Source: CAZQEZ01 sp964592475
GTDB taxonomy: Bacteria > Bacteroidota > Bacteroidia > Cytophagales > Cyclobacteriaceae
DNA: 13,011 bases
Assembly (NCBI GenBank): GCA_964592475.1
Contig: CAZQEZ010000121.1
Location: 1-13,011 of the forward strand
Direction of reading: 5' to 3'
A model generated the notes under the pieces. It worked only from the letters and a program-made list of their open reading frames with translations. It was not told where the DNA came from and searched no databases. The stretch's first letter is position 1. Each line of letters starts with the position of its first letter. Both the position numbers and the translations under genes were made by a program. Shown here in pieces: positions 8,268 to 13,011 of the stretch.

Positions 8268-11200
8268 CTAGTCTGCCAATTCCCTTAGGTCAACCGGTAC
8301 CACTTTGCTTACTCCCTGCTCTACCATGGTAATACCGTAAATAATATCGGTGCTGGCCATGGTCCGTTTGTTGTGCGTTACTATAATGAATTGGGATTCT
8401 TTAGAAAACGTTTTGATAATATTGTTGAACTTATCAATATTAGCATCGTCGAGCGGTGCATCTACCTCGTCAAAAATACAAAACGGAGCAGGCTTTAGTA
8501 GATAAATGGCAAAAAGTAAAGAGGTAGCAGTGAGCGTTTTTTCTCCACCGGAGAGTTGATTGATGCTTAAGGGTTTCTTGCCTTTAGGTTTAGCCATAAT
8601 TTCGATTGGGGAATCCAAAGGTTCTTCTTCATTTGTTAATTTTAGATCGCAGTCATCTTCAATGGTAAATAACGACCTGAAAACTTTAATAAAGTTTGCT
8701 TTTATTTTTTCAAAAGCGTCCATAAATGTTTCTCTGGCTACCTCTTCTATTTCGGAGATAGTTGAAGAAAGTGATTCTTTAGCTTTGATTAGATCTTCTC
8801 GCTGATTATTGATAAAATCGAAACGTTCTTTTATTTCATCAAATGCTTCCATGGCCATCGGGTTTATAGGCCCAATTTTATCCATGCTTTGCTTTTTGGC
8901 CTGCACCATTTCTCGTAACTCTTCTTCGTCAGGCAGGTGTTCTTCATCAGGGTCAGCCTCTTTGAGTATTTGATCAAGGTCAATTTCAAACTCAACCGAC
9001 AGCCTTTCTTTTACGGAGCTTAGTTGCAGTTTTATTTCGTTTTGCTTGCCCTGCAGCTCCATTAAAATAGTGTCTATATTTTCTCTCGAACGAGATATTT
9101 CTCTTTCCTGCTTTTCAGAATCATCAATTAAGCCTCTGGCCGCGTAGTAATCTTTTTCCGCTTCATTGAGCCCCGTTTCAATAGCTTCTTTTTCCCGGTA
9201 CATTTCAATTAGCTCATCTTCGCTGCTTTCATTCTTTTCTAACAGGCGCCTGATCTCTTCGTCGTTTTTCACCAACTCATCCTGGTTTTTTTCTATACGC
9301 TCTTTGCTTGTTTCAAAGGCATTTTGTTTATAGCTAATCTCCTGCTCAATGCTACTAACTTTATTTTGTTGTTGGTGAAATATGATATTTTCTTGATTAA
9401 AAGCAGATGATTTAATGCTCAACAATTCATTTTGATTAGCGAGGTCGCTATTGAACTGGTTTATTTTTTCATTAAGATGTTCCAGCTCCTTTTTTCCCTC
9501 TATAGCTTGAGGGCTTTCCTGAGCAATTGAATCTGCAAGTGAAGCTATTTGATCTTGAATATCTTCTCTACGCATCGTATTGCTATCTAGCAATTGGCCA
9601 AATTGTTCGCTCTTGGTTTTTACCGAAATATATTGCTCATTGATTTTGCTTATCTCCTGCTGAAACGATTCGATCTCTTCTTTTCGGGTTTCACTTTTTA
9701 AGTTGGCCAGTTCTTTTTGTTTTTGCTCCAGCGAATCTTTTATATTTTCAAGCTTTTTACTACTGGCTTTAATATCTTCCTGCAGTTTTTCCAGGTTTTT
9801 GGCTCTGCCTATTCGCTTACCTTCAAATAATCCTACTGACCCACCGGATATGCTAAATTTGCGTTTAATGATTTTTCCATTATTAGTAATGAAAACGCTT
9901 TCAGCATCTACTGGTATTTGATCGTGTCCTTTTACAATATATACACCATCCAGCACATGGGCTACCAATTTTCGATATTTGGAATCAAATTCTACCACCT
10001 CGGTAGCAGGCGTGGCATTGTCGTACATTTTGAGGGGTGAGGGGTTAAACTTGTCGAAATTTTCCAGGATAAAAAAGTGGGCTTTACCTTTAGAAGCATC
10101 GCTAAGCAGGTTGACTGCCTGGAAAGCATGCGCTTCAGAATCTACCACGTAGTAATTCATGTAAGGCTCAAGAAAATTTTCGATGGTTACCCTGTATTCT
10201 TCAGGTACAGCTATTACATCGCTAAGCAATGGTGCATTTTTATACCATTGGCTATGCTTGCGCAAAAATCGTATAGCTTCTGGAAACCCTTCCAGATTAT
10301 CAACCAACGACTTTGTTAAATTATACTCATTTTGCCGGGCATCTAACTTGCGGCCTACCTGAGTAAACTCTTCTTTGATGATATCGATGGTTTTTTCGGT
10401 ACTTTCTATTCGTTGCTGCAAATCAGCCTCAGAAGATTTAAGCTTTTGTAATTGCTCATTTTTGCTATCCAATTCATCTTTAAGGCCTGAAATTTTATTT
10501 TCAAATTCAGCAAGGTTGGCTGATTTTTCGGTATTATCGGTGGCAGCTTTTTCCAGTTCTTGTCGCAAAGTACTCAGCTGCATTTGCTTAATTTCTACAT
10601 CTTTTTTCAGGTTGTATACTTCATCCTGCTTTCGTCTGAACATGTTGTTTAGCGCGGATGCCTCCTCCTGAATAGAAGCTGTCCGCCTTTTTTGCTCATC
10701 GTATTCAGCTTGAAAACCAGCCACTTTGGCTTCTAGTTCAGCGAGCATCTTTTCTGCCGATTCTTTTTCTTGTTTCAAACTATTAATACTAAAAGAGGCT
10801 CTTTCATTGCTGCGTTTATCTTGCTCCAGTTGTTCTTTGAGCGAGTCGCTTTTGTCATTCAAGAATCGCAGGCGTTCATTCTTTAATTTTTTGTCACTTT
10901 CGTATTGGCGTATTTTGCCTACATGCTCATTTAATGCTCTTTGTCGTGAGCTTAATACTTTTTCTTTGCCGATAAGTGCAGTTTTTGCTTCTTCTATTGC
11001 TGCTTCTTTTTCTTTAACTTGGCGGTTAAGGCTTAATTTTTTGTCATTTTCAGCCTCTATCTCTTTGCTTATTTTGTGCAACGCTTCTTTTTGGGCGCTT
11101 ATGGTTTTCCTGGCAAGCTTTACACTTAATTCTTTGTATTCTTCTTTAGTTTTATAATACTTTTTTGCTTGCTTGGCCTGTCGCTCCAGGCTACGCATAT

Positions 11201-11801
11201 TTTTTTCTATTTCATAAAGAAGATCCTCTACCCGCTCCAGATCTGCATCGGTATCTTCGAGCTTTCGCAGTGTCTCTTTCTTCCGTATTTTAAATTTTGA
11301 AATACCTGCAGCTTCTTCAAATAATGATCGTCGGCTGTTATCTCGGTCATTCAAGATGTCATCCACCATTTTGAGTTCGATAATGGCATAGCTGTTAGAT
11401 GATATTCCGGTATCCAGAAAGAGACTGGTAATATCTTTAAGACGGCAAGTAACTCCATTGAGCTGGTATTCGCTATCACCGGATCTATAATATTTGCGGG
11501 TAATAGTTACTTCAGAATATTCGGTAGGAAGCAGGTTTTTTGTATTGGCAAACGTTAGCGAAACTTCGGCCAGTTGGGTAGCTTTTCTCGTACGAGTACC
11601 ATTAAAGATTACGTTATCCATTTTATCTGAGCGAAGCAGCCTGGATTTTTGCTCGCCTAAAACCCAACGTATGGCATCAACAATATTGGATTTTCCACAA
11701 CCGTTAGGGCCTACTACGCCAGTTATGCCCTGGTCAAAATTGATGACAACCCGGTCTCCAAAACTCTTAAAGCCTTTTATTTCTAACTTGGTTAATAACA
11801 T
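8268..11801 (-). CDS. smc: Chromosome segregation protein SMC
   Basis: SMC is the ATPase core of bacterial condensin (with ScpA and ScpB), which loads on DNA near the origin and organises and separates the chromosomes. At 1177 residues it has the standard length and layout. An N-terminal ATPase half has Walker A G31-P-N-G-C-G-K-S-N39. A long coiled coil covers about 165-495, and a globular hinge about 500-655, containing LEPYMNYYVVDSEAHA and I-S-G-G-S-V-G-L. The returning coiled coil covers about 660-1000. The C-terminal half has the ABC signature L-S-G-G-E-K (from 1083), Walker B F-C-I-F-D-E-V-D (1107-1114, catalytic Glu 1112) and the D-loop. All ATPase motifs are intact. The ATG at 11801 directly precedes the conserved MLLTKLEIKGFKSF start. 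It is divergent from the hypothetical gene at 11871. Confidence 0.98.
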   Translation of the reverse strand: MLLTKLEIKGFKSFGDRVVINFDQGITGVVGPNGCGKSNIVDAIRWVLGEQKSRLLRSDKMDNVIFNGTRTRKATQLAEVSLTFANTKNLLPTEYSEVTITRKYYRSGDSEYQLNGVTCRLKDITSLFLDTGISSNSYAIIELKMVDDILNDRDNSRRSLFEEAAGISKFKIRKKETLRKLEDTDADLERVEDLLYEIEKNMRSLERQAKQAKKYYKTKEEYKELSVKLARKTISAQKEALHKISKEIEAENDKKLSLNRQVKEKEAAIEEAKTALIGKEKVLSSRQRALNEHVGKIRQYESDKKLKNERLRFLNDKSDSLKEQLEQDKRSNERASFSINSLKQEKESAEKMLAELEAKVAGFQAEYDEQKRRTASIQEEASALNNMFRRKQDEVYNLKKDVEIKQMQLSTLRQELEKAATDNTEKSANLAEFENKISGLKDELDSKNEQLQKLKSSEADLQQRIESTEKTIDIIKEEFTQVGRKLDARQNEYNLTKSLVDNLEGFPEAIRFLRKHSQWYKNAPLLSDVIAVPEEYRVTIENFLEPYMNYYVVDSEAHAFQAVNLLSDASKGKAHFFILENFDKFNPSPLKMYDNATPATEVVEFDSKYRKLVAHVLDGVYIVKGHDQIPVDAESVFITNNGKIIKRKFSISGGSVGLFEGKRIGRAKNLEKLQEDIKASSKKLENIKDSLEQKQKELANLKSETRKEEIESFQQEISKINEQYISVKTKSEQFGQLLDSNTMRREDIQDQIASLADSIAQESPQAIEGKKELEHLNEKINQFNSDLANQNELLSIKSSAFNQENIIFHQQQNKVSSIEQEISYKQNAFETSKERIEKNQDELVKNDEEIRRLLEKNESSEDELIEMYREKEAIETGLNEAEKDYYAARGLIDDSEKQEREISRSRENIDTILMELQGKQNEIKLQLSSVKERLSVEFEIDLDQILKEADPDEEHLPDEEELREMVQAKKQSMDKIGPINPMAMEAFDEIKERFDFINNQREDLIKAKESLSSTISEIEEVARETFMDAFEKIKANFIKVFRSLFTIEDDCDLKLTNEEEPLDSPIEIMAKPKGKKPLSINQLSGGEKTLTATSLLFAIYLLKPAPFCIFDEVDAPLDDANIDKFNNIIKTFSKESQFIIVTHNKRTMASTDIIYGITMVEQGVSKVVPVDLRELAD

Positions 11802-11835
11802 TCGGGAAATAGGTAATTCTGAAGTTCGAAGTCTA

Positions 11836-11843
11836 CAAAGTTA
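11836..11843 (-). promoter_or_regulatory. Candidate -7 element of the smc promoter
   Basis: On the minus strand this reads TAACTTTG, a full match to the Bacteroidota -7 consensus TAnnTTTG. It would start transcription about 30 nt upstream of the smc ATG. No clear -33 TTTG is seen at the usual spacing. Confidence 0.4.
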
Positions 11844-11857
11844 TAATTTATTTTTAA

Positions 11858-11865
11858 TATATTTG
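11858..11865 (+). promoter_or_regulatory. Candidate -7 element of the gene at 11871
   Basis: TATATTTG matches TAnnTTTG fully but ends only 5 bp before the ATG at 11871. If it is used, the transcript would be leaderless or almost so. The -33 region shows no TTTG. Confidence 0.3.
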
Positions 11866-11870
11866 TAAAT

Positions 11871-12377
11871 ATGGATGAATCGATAATTTTTTATATCATA
11901 GCTGCGGTAATATATGTGATCAGCCGGTTGCTCAAAAAAAAACCTGAACAGCCGCAGCAAGGCCCACAGCCTAGGCAAGGACCGGAAAAAAGGCCAATGA
12001 GCTTTGAGGATATTTTGCGAGAGCTAAGCGGTGAAGAGGCTGTTGCCGAGGAAGAGCCTTATAAGCAAGCCCCGGAAAAATCGCGTAGTCAGGAAGTGGT
12101 AGAGGAAATTGAAGAATACCCATCCGAAGATTATGAGGAATATGACGATGAAGCAAAATCTGTTTACCATAAATCTGTCTCACAAGCAAAAGATTTAAAA
12201 ACAATCGATCAGCTAGTAGATTATAACCAGCCTCGAGAGAAAATTTTGAAAGAAGACGAAGGGACTACAGTAAAAAAATCAAGTGGGGCAGCTCAAATAG
12301 CTCGCATGCTTAAAAATAAAAATGAGGCAAAAAAAGCGATTATCCTCAGCGAAATAATTCAAAATAAATACTTGTAA
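11871..12377 (+). CDS. Hypothetical membrane-anchored acidic protein beside smc
   Basis: This is a 168-residue protein with one N-terminal membrane segment (about residues 5-21, IIFYIIAAVIYVISRLL) and a K-K-K stop-transfer cluster, so the rest probably faces the cytoplasm. A Pro/Gln-rich linker follows (about 25-41), then a conserved-looking MSFEDILRELSG block (43-54). A strongly acidic, low-complexity middle covers about 55-95. The C-terminal block about 139-168 (A-A-Q-I-A-R-M-L, then K-K-A-I-I-L-S-E-I-I) has the look of a short conserved helix. Bacteroidota genomes often carry small proteins of this plan, but I know no assigned function. A run of nine A residues (11934-11942) encodes the three lysines. 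It is divergent from smc with 69 bp between the start codons; a functional link to SMC is only a guess. Confidence 0.8.
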   Translation: MDESIIFYIIAAVIYVISRLLKKKPEQPQQGPQPRQGPEKRPMSFEDILRELSGEEAVAEEEPYKQAPEKSRSQEVVEEIEEYPSEDYEEYDDEAKSVYHKSVSQAKDLKTIDQLVDYNQPREKILKEDEGTTVKKSSGAAQIARMLKNKNEAKKAIILSEIIQNKYL

Positions 12378-12511
12378 TAATTTTATTATATTGATTAGTT
12401 AGGCACGGCTTCTAATAAAGCGGAAAGGTAATGACAGCAAAGTCTCAATTAATTTGAAAATTGAACTCACTGTAATACCAATTAATCTAAGAGGTATAAG
12501 CAACAACCAAA
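12378..12511. other. Intergenic region before the palindromic element
   Basis: There is no gene here. A weak hairpin (TCAATT at 12445-12450 with AATTGA at 12459-12464) and a five-base inverted repeat ATACC...GGTAT near 12475-12497 are visible. Neither resembles an intrinsic terminator for the gene ending at 12377. Confidence 0.35.
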
Positions 12512-12619
12512 TATAAGCGTAGTGCGGGACTTAAAAAGCACTTTACTTTCACCTTACCGCTATGTTTATTAATATTCAATTCGTTTAAAATTAGCACTTT
12601 AGCCCGCATTACGTTTATA
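12512..12619 (+). repeat. Long imperfect palindrome (attC-like or terminator-like hairpin), intron target
   Basis: The left arm at 12512-12528 reads TATAAGCGTAGTGCGGG. The right arm at 12603-12619 reads CCCGCATTACGTTTATA. All 17 positions can pair in single-stranded form, 15 by Watson-Crick pairing and two as G·T wobbles. The 74-nt region between them is not a simple stem and contains two direct copies of AGCACTTTA (12537-12545 and 12593-12601). Just outside the arms, ACAA (12503-12506) can pair with TTGT (12622-12625), with an asymmetric internal loop between. A long single-strand hairpin with extra-helical bases and a TTGT foot recalls integron attC sites, but the left side lacks a canonical RYYYAAC box. 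No integrase or cassette ORF is visible, so attC identity is tentative. Confidence 0.6.
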
Positions 12620-12625
12620 CATTGT

Positions 12626-13011
12626 GTGTGCCCGGCATGGGCAACTGGTATAGAAGATACCAAATTATTCCAAAGGGTGCAAGTCTCCGTCAATTGACGG
12701 ACGAGTTGGTACCGCAGGGACCTGCCTTTGTCGGCAGACACGACGGGGGAAGGAATTTGCCCTTATCCCGATAATAAATAATCGGGAGGGAGATCTTCGT
12801 CCATCGAGTATGGCGGAAGAAGTCAGCAGGATCTGTACCGCTATGCGTTAGGTCATAGTAGCTGTCAGACACGAGCTAGGGATTGCTAATACCATACACT
12901 TTGAGAAACAGAAGCAGTGAAGGACCGAACATTAAGTAGTCCTAAATTCGATTAGGAGTTCGCCAGCTGGCGAATAGCCTAATCTTAAATTCCGGCTAAG
13001 CAACCAACGGT
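12626..13011 (+). mobile_element. Group II intron, 5' part (continues past the window)
   Basis: A self-splicing retroelement begins at GTGTG (12626), followed by CCCGGCATGGG as in many bacterial group II introns. Domain I features follow: the hairpin TGGTAT/ATACCA (12646-12662), GGGTGCAAGTCTCC, the stem CCGTC-AATT-GACGG (12687-12700), the stem CTGCC/GGCAG (12722-12737) and the stem CCCGAT/ATCGGG (12767-12786). GAAGTCAGCAG (12819-12829), GTCATAGTAGC (12852-12862) and GAAGGACCGAAC (12919-12930) correspond, from memory, to the domain III region of class C introns such as the one from Oceanobacillus iheyensis. Domain IV should begin near 12935, and the reverse transcriptase/maturase ORF is expected beyond 13011. 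The last 75 nt have no open frame with a start. The 5' boundary could be 2 nt earlier because of the GTGTGTG run. Class C is inferred from the motifs and the hairpin target. Confidence 0.82.
12950..12984 (+). repeat. Strong hairpin with perfect 16-bp palindrome in intron domain IV
   Basis: GATTAGG (12950-12956) pairs with CCTAATC (12978-12984), enclosing the perfect palindrome TTCGCCAGCTGGCGAA (12959-12974) after a 2x3 internal loop. A competing small hairpin, TCCTAA/TTAGGA (12940-12957), shares its left side. It lies where domain IV should start, ahead of the expected reverse transcriptase gene. It may be a genuine domain IVa stem or an interspersed palindromic repeat inserted in the intron. 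Confidence 0.6.

Noticed and set aside
10375..11157. Plus-strand ORFs rich in Ser, Phe and Leu opposite smc (10375-10671, 10726-11157)
   Set aside because: Their composition is the expected mirror of Glu/Lys-rich coiled-coil codons. The smc frame is intact throughout.
12404..12410. GTTAGGC heptamer resembling an attC right box
   Set aside because: It matches GTTRRRY, but no partner RYYYAAC or hairpin is found around it; a seven-base match is expected by chance.
12487..12872. Two minus-strand ORFs of 84 and 60 codons (12487-12741 and 12690-12872)
   Set aside because: They lie antisense to the palindrome and the intron ribozyme core, overlap each other and have no recognisable protein features.
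1..13011. CRISPR arrays, tRNA or rRNA genes, insertion-sequence transposases
   Set aside because: No regularly spaced repeats, no cloverleaf or rRNA-like segments and no transposase-like protein were seen on either strand.

Overview
The window looks like chromosomal DNA of a member of the Bacteroidota, most likely a Cytophagales-type bacterium. The composition is AT-leaning, Shine-Dalgarno sequences are weak or absent, and several intergenic regions carry TAnnTTTG-like -7 promoter elements. The smc, fabI and ispE proteins and a small membrane-anchored acidic protein beside smc also resemble those of that phylum. The genus assignment is an inference, not a match.

Left part (1-4971, minus strand). 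A two-gene unit encodes a large Planctomycete-type cytochrome c protein (PSCyt1, PSCyt2, a CBM6-like module, PSD1), followed after 1 bp by a Tat-exported DUF1501 protein. These form the familiar PSD1/DUF1501 exported pair. Downstream is a small putative lipoprotein gene. Its signal peptide (536-586) is out of frame with its body (28-543) because of an apparent extra copy of a TTAA tetranucleotide. Divergent from the pair, at 5021-6295, is a lipoprotein serine hydrolase of the beta-lactamase/PBP4* fold.

Middle part (6459-11801, minus strand). This is core metabolism and chromosome maintenance: smc, then fabI (enoyl-ACP reductase), then ispE (CDP-ME kinase). fabI and ispE overlap by 4 bp and are probably cotranscribed. 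smc is 187 bp upstream of fabI. A short hypothetical gene (11871-12377, plus strand) diverges from smc, with a candidate promoter in each direction.

Right end (12378-13011). No protein gene is seen here. The sequence carries the 5' end of a group II intron beginning GTGTGCCCGGCATGGG at 12626. It includes domain III motifs (GAAGTCAGCAG, GTCATAGTA, GAAGGACCGAAC), and the intron runs off the right edge before any reverse transcriptase ORF. The intron lies immediately after a long imperfect palindrome (12512-12619) whose 3' foot reads ATTGT. This is the arrangement expected for class C group II introns, which insert beside hairpins such as terminators or integron attC sites. The intron with its hairpin target, and the broken lipoprotein signal peptide, are the most interesting observations.
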